Assembly: GCF_000010325.1 (NCBI RefSeq)
Contig: NC_009662.1
Span: 1,322,501-1,386,500 of the forward strand
Reading direction: 5' to 3'
Length of the DNA: 64,000 nucleotides
Source of the DNA: Nitratiruptor sp. SB155-2
GTDB lineage: Bacteria; Campylobacterota; Campylobacteria; Campylobacterales; Nitratiruptoraceae
A program made the translations under genes and the position numbers. Shown here piece by piece: positions 1 through 8,702 of this stretch (position 1 is its first letter; each line of letters opens with the position of its first letter). The notes under the pieces were generated by a model, which saw nothing but the letters and a program-made list of their open reading frames with translations, did no database searches and was not told where the DNA came from.

Positions 1-219
1 AAAACCGCCCAATTCCTCGCCTCCCATGTTCCAGGAATCAATGTCCCAAGATTTTGGATTGATGAACTCTACAAAGCCCACAAAGATGGAGAGAGAAAAG
101 AGTATGAAGTGGGTATGGCATTGAGCCGAGATCTTTTTGAAACAATCATGAATATACATCCAAAGGTTCATATCATGACGGCCAACAGGTTTGAGGTAGC
201 AAATGAGATACTTTCTTAG
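1..219 (+). CDS. metF: Methylenetetrahydrofolate reductase, C-terminal part (partial at window edge)
   Basis: An open frame enters from the left edge and ends at TAG 217-219, giving the last 72 codons. The residues GINVPRFWIDEL and, near the end, ANRFEVANEIL resemble the C-terminal part of MetF TIM barrels, where a conserved (T)xNR segment lies near the end. MetF reduces 5,10-methylene-THF to 5-methyl-THF for methionine synthesis in the cytoplasm. The end overlaps the start of the next gene by 17 bp. Only the tail is visible, so the family call is moderate. Confidence 0.6.
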   Translation, partial: KTAQFLASHVPGINVPRFWIDELYKAHKDGERKEYEVGMALSRDLFETIMNIHPKVHIMTANRFEVANEILS

Positions 220-1096
220 CCTTTTCTTTACTGTATCTGTTTTATTTGCAGGCGTTTTGGACACGTGGCATCAAAAAATAGAGGATTTTTTTGGAAACAC
301 AATAGAAAGATTGGATAAGTTTTTAAGCGAAAGCAACGAATCTGTATCTCAAAAGTACAGCCTGGAAACTTCGCTGAGAGTTTTTACAGAGTCGAAAAAA
401 GCAGGAAGTGGATATAAATTCAATATCACATCCAAAATCCCACTTCCCAGAACAGAAAAAAAGCTCTATCTTTTCTTACAAGATTTCAAACGAACAACCT
501 CCGTAGATGAGCAATCGGGAAACAATATCCGTGACTCCATAGACAACAACTCCTATTTATTGGGACTTTTTTTCAAGCCCAAATCAAAACTCAAATATCG
601 TGCGGGGATACGTTTTCATACCATTACACCCGATCCTTTCGCTGGAGTTGTATTTCACGATATGGTTCAATTTGATCAAAAGAATCGTTTGGAATATGGT
701 GATAGTCTGTACTACTACCTCGATAGAAAACTGGACAATACCCTCTATGCCAACTACATTTATCATATCAACAGTGCGCAATATTTTGCTTTTGAAAACA
801 GCTACCGATATATACAAGAACCTAACAAAGAGCATCAAATCCTTGACAGTTTCAAACTCTACACCACATTGAATAAAAAAAGATTTGTCATCCCGAGTTT
901 TCAGGTCTACTCAACAGCAAATCAAAAGAGATCCTATCATTTGGACTATATCTACCTTGGATGTACATATCACGATACCATCTTAAGACCATGGTTGTTC
1001 TATGAAGTGGCACCTGCAGTCCTTTTTCGAGAAATAAACAATTTTCAAGCAAGTTACAGAGTGGACTTTACGGTCGGTATCACATTCTCAAAGTGA
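203..1096 (+). CDS. Putative outer-membrane beta-barrel protein, function unknown
   Basis: This is a 297-residue protein with a signal peptide at residues 1-17 (MRYFLSLFFTVSVLFAG). The mature part starts with a short helical stretch and then shows alternating hydrophobic/polar strands rich in Tyr and Phe, such as LYLFLQDFKR and YRVDFTVGITF. It ends in an aromatic-containing strand, as in outer-membrane barrels. GAGG lies just ahead of the ATG, inside the upstream gene. I do not recognise the family. The gene is convergent with the phosphoesterase gene and overlaps it by 17 bp at the 3' end. Confidence 0.7.
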   Translation: MRYFLSLFFTVSVLFAGVLDTWHQKIEDFFGNTIERLDKFLSESNESVSQKYSLETSLRVFTESKKAGSGYKFNITSKIPLPRTEKKLYLFLQDFKRTTSVDEQSGNNIRDSIDNNSYLLGLFFKPKSKLKYRAGIRFHTITPDPFAGVVFHDMVQFDQKNRLEYGDSLYYYLDRKLDNTLYANYIYHINSAQYFAFENSYRYIQEPNKEHQILDSFKLYTTLNKKRFVIPSFQVYSTANQKRSYHLDYIYLGCTYHDTILRPWLFYEVAPAVLFREINNFQASYRVDFTVGITFSK

Positions 1097-1769
1097 CAAA
1101 TTCATCGTTTTTGTAACAGAGAAACTCTTGGGAACAGGCAAATGATGGTAGGTTGATATATCGTTTGCCGTAGCATGTTATCTCTATATTTTGATGGTAA
1201 TGCCCTTCAATGATAGTTTCACAATTTTTATAAAGAAGCGCTCTTTTACAGGCGATGGTATTAAAATTTTCTATTTTTTTGCACAACTTTTTTCTTCTGT
1301 TATTCGTTTGAATCTTGCTGGATAGCCAATGAGCAACATTGATAGCGTTTAAGATTTTGATCACCACCGGATTGCGAACTAATTTTGCATACAATGCATA
1401 CGTTCCACCAATGAAATTATCCCCATGAGACAGGGCGATGCAACCATTTGGGCTTTGTATATAGATAGGTTGATGCTCTAAGGGGATGACTTTTATAGAA
1501 GGAAAAATAGATTGCAAGTGAAAATCGTGATTTCCTTCCAGATAGATGCATTCAATTTCTTGGGAAACAGTATTCAACAAAGAGATGACATCTCGGTTTT
1601 CCTCCAATGTCGCTTCCACTCCACCTACCAAAAGATCGAAGATATCCCCCATCAAAAAGAGTTGAGGGGTATCGATATCTTTTAAAAAAGCGATAAACTC
1701 TTCACGAATCCCACGATGGTAGTGGACATCCGCTATGAACACTGCTCCATCTTTAAGGAACATAGGCAA
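1080..1769 (-). CDS. Calcineurin-like metallophosphoesterase, LpxH-like (UDP-2,3-diacylglucosamine diphosphatase family)
   Basis: A 229-residue protein with the metallophosphoesterase metal ligands in order: ADVHYHRG (D14, H16), MGDIFD (G41-D42), EGNHD near residue 80, LSHGD near 115 and EGHYH near the C-terminus. LpxH-type enzymes cleave UDP-2,3-diacylglucosamine to lipid X in lipid A synthesis. A lipid A role fits lpxB, kdsA and lptD in this window. The motif is GNHD where classical LpxH has GNRD, so the exact substrate is inferred. It overlaps argC by 17 bp and is the last gene of a greA-argC-phosphoesterase run. Confidence 0.75.
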   Translation of the reverse strand: MPMFLKDGAVFIADVHYHRGIREEFIAFLKDIDTPQLFLMGDIFDLLVGGVEATLEENRDVISLLNTVSQEIECIYLEGNHDFHLQSIFPSIKVIPLEHQPIYIQSPNGCIALSHGDNFIGGTYALYAKLVRNPVVIKILNAINVAHWLSSKIQTNNRRKKLCKKIENFNTIACKRALLYKNCETIIEGHYHQNIEITCYGKRYINLPSFACSQEFLCYKNDEFVTLRM

Positions 1770-2760
1770 TTGTCGGCAGTCCTGTAGATTCAGGAAGTCC
1801 CATCATGATATTCGCGTTGGCTACTGCTTGTGAAGAGGCACCCCGCAAAAGATTATCTATTGCGCTGCTCACAAAAAGGGCATTTTCATGACACTGGGCG
1901 TAGATATCACAAAAATGGGTTCCTGCGACACTTTTGACATCCACTGGCATCTCCTTGATTCGAACAAATGATTCATCCGCATAAAAATCTTGTAAAACTT
2001 CGATCGGATCGATCGACTCTTTCAAAGTTACGTAGCTGCTCACAAGCATTCCTCTTGTAATTGGCAATAGATGGGGAACGAAATTGATGTGATAGACCTC
2101 TTTGCCAAAAATTTCCAGTTTCTCTTTTATCTCCACAGAGTGTCGGTGTTTGATAGGGTTGTAGGCAAAAATATTTTCATTGATAGAAACATAATGGGTT
2201 TTGGTAGAGCATTTTTTCCCGGCGCCACTCACACCACTCTTTGCATCGATAAAAATTGGTGCGTTTGCATCGATAAAAGGCAAAAAAGGAATAAGAGATA
2301 AAAGGGTGGCTGTTGGATAACATCCGGGATTTGCTATGAGCTGCGCATGCTCAATTTTGTCTCGAAAAATCTCGGGAAGACCATATACAGCACTTCGCAG
2401 ATGCTCTGTATCGGTATGTTTTGTATAGTATGCCTCATAATTCTCCAACTGCAATCTGTAATCGGCTGAAAGGTCCACTACTTTCACGCCCGCTTCCAAT
2501 AACGGTTTTGCAACCTCCATCGCCGTTTTATGCGGAAGTGCCAAAAAAGCAAGGCTGCAGTTATCGGCTATTTTTTTGATATCCGTCTTTTCAAGCTCTT
2601 TTTCATATACCCCTTGCAGTGCCGGGTAGAGCTCTTCTATTCGCTCTCCCCCTTCACTGCTTGCAAGATACGTCAATTCAAAATGGGGATGATTCAACAA
2701 AATTTTGATGAGCTCCAGTCCCGTATAGCCGGTTGCTCCAACAATCGCACATCGAATCAT
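1753..2760 (-). CDS. argC: N-acetyl-gamma-glutamyl-phosphate reductase
   Basis: ArgC carries out the NADPH-dependent reduction of N-acetylglutamyl phosphate to the semialdehyde, the third step of arginine synthesis. The 335-residue protein starts with the nucleotide-binding motif VGATGYTGLEL. It has the active-site cysteine in NPGCYPTA near residue 150 and the conserved KHRHSVEI segment near 205. Length is normal for the family. It overlaps greA by 4 bp (ATGA) and the downstream phosphoesterase gene by 17 bp, so translation is probably coupled. Confidence 0.95.
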   Translation of the reverse strand: MIRCAIVGATGYTGLELIKILLNHPHFELTYLASSEGGERIEELYPALQGVYEKELEKTDIKKIADNCSLAFLALPHKTAMEVAKPLLEAGVKVVDLSADYRLQLENYEAYYTKHTDTEHLRSAVYGLPEIFRDKIEHAQLIANPGCYPTATLLSLIPFLPFIDANAPIFIDAKSGVSGAGKKCSTKTHYVSINENIFAYNPIKHRHSVEIKEKLEIFGKEVYHINFVPHLLPITRGMLVSSYVTLKESIDPIEVLQDFYADESFVRIKEMPVDVKSVAGTHFCDIYAQCHENALFVSSAIDNLLRGASSQAVANANIMMGLPESTGLPTIAYVP

Positions 2761-3248
2761 TCTTCAAACTTTATCGGTTTGTAATAGACTTCCAACACTT
2801 CAAAATCGATCTCCCCTTTTGGAAGTTTTACCGTGATTTCATCTCCCTCTTCTTTGCCGATAAGCTGTCTTGCCAATGGAGTATTGTAAGAGATGAGCCC
2901 ATGTTCGGGATTACTCTCGGTAGAGCCAACGATCGTATATTCGATCTCTTCCTCTTCCTCGATGTCAAGAAGCTTCACAGTAGATCCAAATCCAACTTTG
3001 TCATGGGGCAGTTTACTTGGATCGATCACCTGAGCTCTTGCCAAAAGATCGGAAAGCTCCGTCAACCGTGCATCGATAAAAGCGAGTCGCTCTTTTGCTG
3101 CATGATATTCGGCATTCTCTCGCAAGTCTCCATGCTCTTTCGCCCTCTCTATCTCTTCGACGACTTTTGGACGCTCCTCTTTCAGTGCTTCAAACTCTTT
3201 TTGAATCTTTTCGTATCCATACTGCGTCATCGGCTCTTTTTGTTCCAT
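2757..3248 (-). CDS. greA: Transcription elongation factor GreA
   Basis: GreA enters the RNA polymerase secondary channel and stimulates cleavage of backtracked RNA. The N-terminal coiled coil (about residues 10-80) carries the acidic tip signature GDLRENAEYHAAKE. A C-terminal FKBP-like domain follows, with LIGKEEGD. Length is 163 residues. The start at 3248 gives a short Met-rich lead-in (MEQKEPMTQYG) like that of other GreA proteins and has AAGGG upstream. It heads the greA-argC run and is divergent from lpxB, with back-to-back -10 boxes between them. Confidence 0.95.
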   Translation of the reverse strand: MEQKEPMTQYGYEKIQKEFEALKEERPKVVEEIERAKEHGDLRENAEYHAAKERLAFIDARLTELSDLLARAQVIDPSKLPHDKVGFGSTVKLLDIEEEEEIEYTIVGSTESNPEHGLISYNTPLARQLIGKEEGDEITVKLPKGEIDFEVLEVYYKPIKFEE

Positions 3249-3267
3249 GAAAAATACCCTTTTTTGC

Positions 3268-3277
3268 TATAATTATA
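3268..3277. promoter_or_regulatory. Overlapping divergent -10 boxes between greA and lpxB
   Basis: The 10-bp TATAATTATA reads as TATAAT on both strands (plus 3268-3273, minus 3277-3272). The plus-strand box is preceded by TGC, an extended -10. It lies 25-30 bp from each start codon, so one site plausibly drives both lpxB and greA and the two polymerases would compete. Confidence 0.55.
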
Positions 3278-3296
3278 CCAATTTTCAAGGAAGCAG

Positions 3297-4340
3297 ATGA
3301 AACTACTTGTCAGCGTTTTGGAACGTTCTGCGAATGTCCATTTGGCTTCGCTTCTAACTCATCTTGAAGGTGTCGAAATCCAAGGAGTTTTCGACAAACA
3401 GCTTGGCTCCCCCATCATGGACCTGCAATCCCTGGCTGTCATGGGGTTTGTGGATGCTGTTAAAAAGATTTCTCTTTTTATGAAGTTGCAAAACGAACTT
3501 GTCAAGATGGCAGAAGAGGCAGACAAAGTTTTACTTATGGATTCATCCGGTTTCAATATTCCCTTAGCCAAAAAGATCAAAAAGGCATACCCAGATAAAC
3601 CCATCATCTACTACATTCTTCCACAAGTTTGGGCATGGAGACCCAAAAGAGCAAAAATTTTAGAAGAAAATATCGACCATCTTTGCGCCATTTGGCCCTT
3701 TGAATCAACATTTTATTCACCCAGTGCGCCTATCCACTATGTAGGGCATCCCCTCCTTGATCAAATAAAAGAGTTTAAAAAAGAGCCTATTCAAAGCGAT
3801 ACCATTGCATTTTTACCTGGTAGCAGACGCAGTGAAATCAAACGATTGATGCCCGTTTTTCAGGAAGTGCGCAAAAAATTAAACGATAAAAAAGCTCTTC
3901 TTGTCGTACCCAGACATTTTTCTCAAGAAAACCTTCGAACTATCTATGGCGATGTCAGCAGTTTCGCCATCGTCCATAACACCCATCAAGCTTTGATGCA
4001 AGCAGAGTTTGCCTTTATATGCAGTGGTACGGCAACACTGGAAAGTACGCTCACAGGAACACCTTTTATACTTTCCTATATCGCCAATACCATAGACTAT
4101 GCAATAGCAAAACGTTTTGTCAATCTTCAATATGCAGGTATTGCCAATATACTCGCTGAATCTATACATATAGATCCGATACACCCAGAATTTTTACAAA
4201 ATGAAGTGACTCCTCAAAACCTTCTCAAAGCCTACAATGAGTATAATACGAAAAATTTTTATGAAAAATCCACACAAATCCGCTCACTTTTAGGTCATGG
4301 CAGCGCCAAAAACGTAGCGGGGATTATCCAAAAGGTTTAA
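3297..4340 (+). CDS. lpxB: Lipid-A-disaccharide synthase
   Basis: LpxB (GT19) joins UDP-2,3-diacylglucosamine and lipid X into the lipid A disaccharide at the inner membrane. The 347-residue protein has DSSGFNIPLAKKIKK, YYILPQVWAWRPKRAK, VGHPLLD, FLPGSRRSEIKRLMP and the donor-site stretch CSGTATLES. AAGGA lies upstream of the ATG. It is followed 3 bp later by an aminotransferase gene for a surface sugar, so this is an envelope operon. Confidence 0.95.
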   Translation: MKLLVSVLERSANVHLASLLTHLEGVEIQGVFDKQLGSPIMDLQSLAVMGFVDAVKKISLFMKLQNELVKMAEEADKVLLMDSSGFNIPLAKKIKKAYPDKPIIYYILPQVWAWRPKRAKILEENIDHLCAIWPFESTFYSPSAPIHYVGHPLLDQIKEFKKEPIQSDTIAFLPGSRRSEIKRLMPVFQEVRKKLNDKKALLVVPRHFSQENLRTIYGDVSSFAIVHNTHQALMQAEFAFICSGTATLESTLTGTPFILSYIANTIDYAIAKRFVNLQYAGIANILAESIHIDPIHPEFLQNEVTPQNLLKAYNEYNTKNFYEKSTQIRSLLGHGSAKNVAGIIQKV

Positions 4341-4343
4341 TAC

Positions 4344-5450
4344 ATGAAAATCGATTTTATCGACCTTAAAACCCAATATAGAAAATATCAAAACGAAATC
4401 GATCAGGCTGTAGCGAATGTCATGGCATCAGCCCAGTTTATTGGTGGGCCGGAAGTGAGTGCACTAGAAAAAGAGTTGGCCCAATATACCGGTTCAGCCC
4501 ATGCCATAGGATGTAGCAGTGGAACGGATGCTTTGCTCCTGGCACTCATGGCGATCGATGTGAAACCGGGCGATGAAGTGATAACGACACCCTTCACCTT
4601 CATTGCAACCGCGGAAGTTATCGCATTTTTGGGTGCAATTCCTGTTTTTGTGGATATCGATGAAAAGACATACAATATCGATCCCACAAAGATCGAAGAA
4701 AAAATCACTCCAAAAACAAAAGCGATCATCCCTGTCAGTCTTTATGGGCAACCAGCAGACATGGATGAGATCAACGAAATTGCCTGCAAATTCAATCTTA
4801 CGGTTATCGAAGATGGTGCACAAAGTTTTGGCGCCGAATATAAAGGAAAAAAGAGCTGCAATCTCTCACATATTGGATGTACCAGCTTCTTCCCTTCCAA
4901 GCCTTTGGGATGCTATGGTGACGGGGGAGCCGTTTTTACCAATGATGAAACAATTGCCAAGAAAATAGCTATCTTAAAGAATCACGGCCAGACAAAACGA
5001 TACGAACATGAGGTTATTGGTCTTAATGCCAGACTCGATGCAATCCAAGCAGCGATCCTTCGCATCAAACTGAAACATTTCCCTCAAGAAGTTGAGGATC
5101 GGATCGCTATTGCAAATAGATATACCGAAACTTTGCAAGAATTTGTTATCACACCTTTTGTCAAAGCAGATAGAATAAGTGTCTATGCCCAGTATTCCAT
5201 CCAGGTACAAAACAGAGATAAGGTTTGTCAAAAACTCAATGAAAAAGAAATCCCTACAGCCATCCACTATCCAAAACCGCTGCATCTACAAAAAACTTTT
5301 TCTAATCTCGGCTACAAACTCGGAGATTTTCCATTGGCAGAAAAGGTGAGCCAACAGATCATGAGCTTACCTATGAGCCCATTTTTGCAAAAAGAGCAGC
5401 AGGACTTTATCATTGATTCGCTAATCGAAATAATAAAGGAAGTTCGATGA
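4344..5450 (+). CDS. DegT/DnrJ/EryC1-family PLP aminotransferase, WbpE/WlbC-like
   Basis: This 368-residue sugar aminotransferase has the family features CSSGTDALLLAL, PVFVDIDEKTYNIDP, VIEDGAQSFGA and the PLP-lysine segment FFPSKPLGCYGDGG, then NARLDAIQAAIL. These stretches closely match Pseudomonas WbpE as I remember it. WbpE transaminates UDP-3-keto-GlcNAcA on the way to diacetylated uronic acids in surface glycans. The acetyltransferase and other pathway enzymes are not in the window. It overlaps the following oxidoreductase by 4 bp (ATGA). Confidence 0.8.
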   Translation: MKIDFIDLKTQYRKYQNEIDQAVANVMASAQFIGGPEVSALEKELAQYTGSAHAIGCSSGTDALLLALMAIDVKPGDEVITTPFTFIATAEVIAFLGAIPVFVDIDEKTYNIDPTKIEEKITPKTKAIIPVSLYGQPADMDEINEIACKFNLTVIEDGAQSFGAEYKGKKSCNLSHIGCTSFFPSKPLGCYGDGGAVFTNDETIAKKIAILKNHGQTKRYEHEVIGLNARLDAIQAAILRIKLKHFPQEVEDRIAIANRYTETLQEFVITPFVKADRISVYAQYSIQVQNRDKVCQKLNEKEIPTAIHYPKPLHLQKTFSNLGYKLGDFPLAEKVSQQIMSLPMSPFLQKEQQDFIIDSLIEIIKEVR

Positions 5451-6340
5451 ATATAGGAATTGTCGGGCTTGGTTCTATGGGCAAAAATCACTATAGAGTG
5501 CTTAAACGAATGGATAATGTCACCATAACCGCTCTTTGTGATATCAAAAAAACAGAAAATTTTGATGAGCCTTTTTACGATGATTTGGAGACAATGCTCA
5601 AAAACGAACCCATTGATGCACTTATCATCGCAGTCCCCACATTTTTACATAAAGAGGTGGCTCTAAAAGCAATAGAGTATGGAAAAGATATCTTCATCGA
5701 AAAACCTGCTGCTTCATCTATTGAAGATGCATATGAAATTTTAGATGCTGTAAAGCAAAAAGGTGTCAAAAGCTGCGTTGGCCATGTAGAGCGATTCAAT
5801 CCAGCAATTACGCACCTCAAAAGCGAACTTCATAATCGGGTTATCTACACCATAGAGATCACTCGAATAGGTCCTTTTCCTCCCCGTATCAGTGACGTTG
5901 GTGTCCTTACCGACCTTGCCGTACACGATATCGACCTCATCCGTTTCATAACAGGTAAAGATATTTTGCAAACTTCCATCTACAAATCGAGAAAGATTCA
6001 CAATCACCACGAAGACAATGCGGTACTGAGTCTGTTACTCGAAAACGAGATCGTTGCGAACATTACAACAAACTGGTTAACACCTTTCAAACGAAGAAAA
6101 GTGGAAGTGGCCTGCAAAGAGGTCTACTATGAAGCAGATCTCATAGGCCAAACACTCCATGCCTACAGCGATTTTCAAACAGACAACTCCTATAGAACAA
6201 GAGACATCCATATCAAAAAGGATGAACCACTCTATAAAGAACTGGAAGCTTTCATCCACTATCTGCGATCAGGCCAAAGAGGCGATCTTGCTTCTATAGA
6301 GGATAGTATTCAAACACTTCATATCACACATGCAAAATGA
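5447..6340 (+). CDS. Gfo/Idh/MocA-family NAD(P)-dependent oxidoreductase
   Basis: A 297-residue protein with an N-terminal Rossmann fold (IGIVGLGSMGKNHYRVL), the family EKP motif (FIEKPAASS) near residue 85, and VHDIDLIRF, where the conserved Asp/His of the catalytic region sit. Its neighbour is a WbpE-like aminotransferase, so it probably oxidises a UDP-sugar at C3 as WbpB/WlbA does. Overall similarity to WbpB looks weak, so the substrate is open. It overlaps both neighbours by 4 bp. Confidence 0.75.
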   Translation: MNIGIVGLGSMGKNHYRVLKRMDNVTITALCDIKKTENFDEPFYDDLETMLKNEPIDALIIAVPTFLHKEVALKAIEYGKDIFIEKPAASSIEDAYEILDAVKQKGVKSCVGHVERFNPAITHLKSELHNRVIYTIEITRIGPFPPRISDVGVLTDLAVHDIDLIRFITGKDILQTSIYKSRKIHNHHEDNAVLSLLLENEIVANITTNWLTPFKRRKVEVACKEVYYEADLIGQTLHAYSDFQTDNSYRTRDIHIKKDEPLYKELEAFIHYLRSGQRGDLASIEDSIQTLHITHAK

Positions 6341-7254
6341 TTGGAACACTGGTTTCTATCGGAGCTATTTATATCTTTATCGTTTTAGGATATTTTGCAA
6401 AATACGTTTTTAAAGAGAAAATCCACGACAAAACGCTTGTGATTTTTTCCGTTTATATCTTTCAACCCTTTCTTGCCCTTTGGGGTATCTTGCAAAAACC
6501 GATCAATTTTGATTTGGCCATGGCACCAGTTATCTTTTTTACCATCTCTTCTGTAATTATCCTAATTAATATCCTTTTAGCAAAAAGACTCTTCTCCTCT
6601 TTGCAAGATCGATCGATCTTTACAGTAGCAAGTGTGATAGGAAATACCGGAAATCTTGGTGTTCCTCTGGGTATTGCCATTTTTGGCGAGGCTTCCGTAC
6701 CCTATACAACACTCATTAATCTTGCCAATGTGATCATTGTCTATACCTTTGGAGTCTACTTCTATTCCAGAGGAAATTTCAATGTCAAAGACTCCATTCT
6801 CAATATCATCAAACTCCCTGTACTTTGGTTTACTGCACTTGCAGTCATACTCAATCTTTTGCAGTATCACCCCTCCCCATCCATCGACAAATCTTTGCAG
6901 ATGGGCGCGTATACGAGTATGGTGGTCCAACTGCTCATTTTTGGCATCTATCTTTATTCAGTGCATCTCAAAACCATCGACTTGAAACTCATAAGCTCTA
7001 TTACATTAATCAAATTCGTTTTCATTCCCTTGATTGCCTTTTTCATCTTGTCTGCTTTACCAATCGAACCTTTTACAAAAGGGGTTCTTTTTATGGAACT
7101 CATGATGCCTTTGGCAGTTGCCAACGTCAATCTGGCAGCTCTTTATGAATGTAAATCAACGCAAGTGACCGCAGCCGTTTTTGTAACATCCCTTCTCTTT
7201 TTGATACTCATCTTTTTCTATCTTCCACTCCTGCACCATTTATGGCAACAGTGA
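6337..7254 (+). CDS. AEC (auxin efflux carrier)-family permease
   Basis: This 305-residue protein is almost entirely membrane helices, about ten segments, beginning GTLVSIGAIYIFIVLGYFAK. It contains the family-like SVIGNTGNLGVPLGIAIFGE segment in the first half and MELMMPLAVANVNLAALY near the end. AEC members export or exchange organic acids and similar solutes at the inner membrane; the substrate cannot be read from sequence. Its ATG overlaps the oxidoreductase stop by 4 bp. The surE promoter starts 7 bp after its stop. Confidence 0.8.
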   Translation: MIGTLVSIGAIYIFIVLGYFAKYVFKEKIHDKTLVIFSVYIFQPFLALWGILQKPINFDLAMAPVIFFTISSVIILINILLAKRLFSSLQDRSIFTVASVIGNTGNLGVPLGIAIFGEASVPYTTLINLANVIIVYTFGVYFYSRGNFNVKDSILNIIKLPVLWFTALAVILNLLQYHPSPSIDKSLQMGAYTSMVVQLLIFGIYLYSVHLKTIDLKLISSITLIKFVFIPLIAFFILSALPIEPFTKGVLFMELMMPLAVANVNLAALYECKSTQVTAAVFVTSLLFLILIFFYLPLLHHLWQQ

Positions 7255-7257
7255 GTG

Positions 7258-7266
7258 TGCTATAAT
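7258..7266 (+). promoter_or_regulatory. Extended -10 promoter element for surE
   Basis: TGC-TATAAT lies directly after the stop of the permease gene and 22 bp before the surE ATG. GAGAGGTA forms the ribosome binding site. It suggests that surE and tcdA can be transcribed separately from the lpxB group. Confidence 0.5.
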
Positions 7267-7287
7267 TGCCCAAAAAGTTGAGAGGTA

Positions 7288-8064
7288 ATGAAGAGGATTT
7301 TAATTACCAACGATGATGGATTTGAATCACTTGGACTTCGTGCACTCATAGAAGCCCTGCGAGATATCGCACAATTAACCATTGTCGTTCCAGCCAATGA
7401 AAAGAGTGCATGCGGTCATAGCCTTACCCTTACAAAACCCCTTCGATTCGTGGAAATCGAAGACAATTTCTACAAACTTGAGGATGGTACGCCGACTGAT
7501 TGCGTATATCTCGCCCTCAGCTCTCTCTATCCTGATGGCGAAAAACCGGATATTATCGTCAGCGGTATCAACAGAGGTGCCAATATGGGAGAGGATATCA
7601 CCTACTCCGGGACTGTGGCTGGCGCGATGGAGGGAGCAATCTATGATATTCCATCTATCGCCATCTCTCAAGTGTGCAACTCCAACTGTGAAGAGACAGA
7701 AATGGAAGTAGGATATGAGCAGGCAAAATATGTCGCTCGCGATTTGGTGGAAAAAATATTTCAGCAAGGCTGGCCAGCAGGTCACAGAAGATGCCTCAAT
7801 GTCAACGTTCCACCCACAAAAGAGTTCAAAGGATATAAAATTACAAGGGCGGGATACCGAGTCTATTTCAATCAGGCGCACCTGCACAGAAATCCCAGAG
7901 GAATCGAGTACTGGTGGCTGGGCCTTCATCCTTTGGATTGGATACCGGGTAAAGAGAGAGATTGCGATTTTGAAGCGGTCAAGGAGGGTTTTGTCTCCAT
8001 TACTCCGATCAAAGCGGATCTCACAGCCTATGAAGAGATACCAAAATTAAAGAGTTGGCTATGA
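7288..8064 (+). CDS. surE: 5'/3'-nucleotidase SurE
   Basis: SurE dephosphorylates nucleoside monophosphates, using a divalent metal, in stationary-phase or stress survival. The 258-residue protein begins with ILITNDDGFESLGL, where the two Asp bind metal. It has ANEKSACGHSLT and SGINRGANMGEDITYSGTV, all SurE signatures. The C-terminal YEEIPKLKSWL is normal. The stop overlaps the ATG of the following E1-like gene (ATGA). Confidence 0.95.
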   Translation: MKRILITNDDGFESLGLRALIEALRDIAQLTIVVPANEKSACGHSLTLTKPLRFVEIEDNFYKLEDGTPTDCVYLALSSLYPDGEKPDIIVSGINRGANMGEDITYSGTVAGAMEGAIYDIPSIAISQVCNSNCEETEMEVGYEQAKYVARDLVEKIFQQGWPAGHRRCLNVNVPPTKEFKGYKITRAGYRVYFNQAHLHRNPRGIEYWWLGLHPLDWIPGKERDCDFEAVKEGFVSITPIKADLTAYEEIPKLKSWL

Positions 8065-8702
8065 GATTTGAACGTTGTCGGATGCTTTTTGGCAAAGATT
8101 TTGAAAAACTGCAAAAAGCAAAAGTGCTCATTTTAGGTGTTGGAGGCGTGGGGAGTTTTGCTTTGGATTGTCTCTATCGAAGTGGCGTGCACAATATAAC
8201 AATCGTCGATTTTGATAGATACGATCCTACCAATCAAAACAGGCAAATAGGTTCTGAACATGTTGGAGAAGTAAAAGTTGAAGTGCTTCAAAAACTCTAT
8301 CCGGGTATCGAAGCGATTGATGCGAAAATTGATCAAAAGTGGATCGAAAATTTCGATTTTGAACCCTATGATCTTGTGATTGATGCGATCGATGACAGAC
8401 ATGCAAAAGTGGCACTGGCTCTAAAGGTATGGCCAAAACTCATCTCATCCATGGGAAGTGCAAAAAGATGTGATCCAACAAAAATAGAAGCGACGACTAT
8501 TTGGAAAACACATGGCGATCCCTTTGCAAGAAAGATTCGATATGAACTGAAAAAGGCCGGCTTTAAAGGAAACTATACCGTGATATTTAGTCCAGAAGAA
8601 CCAAAATGTAAAGAGAAGGGAAGTTTTGTGGGCGTTACCGGAAGCTTCGGCCTTGCAGTGTGTTCAAAAGCGATAGAGAAAATCATCGATGCAAAAAAAT
8701 AA
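8061..8702 (+). CDS. tcdA: ThiF/E1-like enzyme, TcdA-type tRNA threonylcarbamoyladenosine dehydratase
   Basis: TcdA adenylates t6A37 in tRNA and converts it to the cyclic form. The protein has ILGVGGVGSFALDCLYRSG (nucleotide binding), the arginine motif TNQNRQIG and VIDAIDDRHAK, and a late VGVTGSFGLAVCS. These match E. coli TcdA in order. I place the start at the ATG that overlaps the surE stop by 4 bp (213 residues) rather than at a TTG two codons upstream. At 213 residues it is shorter than the E. coli protein. Confidence 0.8.
   Translation: MRFERCRMLFGKDFEKLQKAKVLILGVGGVGSFALDCLYRSGVHNITIVDFDRYDPTNQNRQIGSEHVGEVKVEVLQKLYPGIEAIDAKIDQKWIENFDFEPYDLVIDAIDDRHAKVALALKVWPKLISSMGSAKRCDPTKIEATTIWKTHGDPFARKIRYELKKAGFKGNYTVIFSPEEPKCKEKGSFVGVTGSFGLAVCSKAIEKIIDAKK

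Noticed and set aside
2733-3272. 179-codon plus-strand open frame
   Set aside because: It is the antisense shadow of greA, which has full family motifs.
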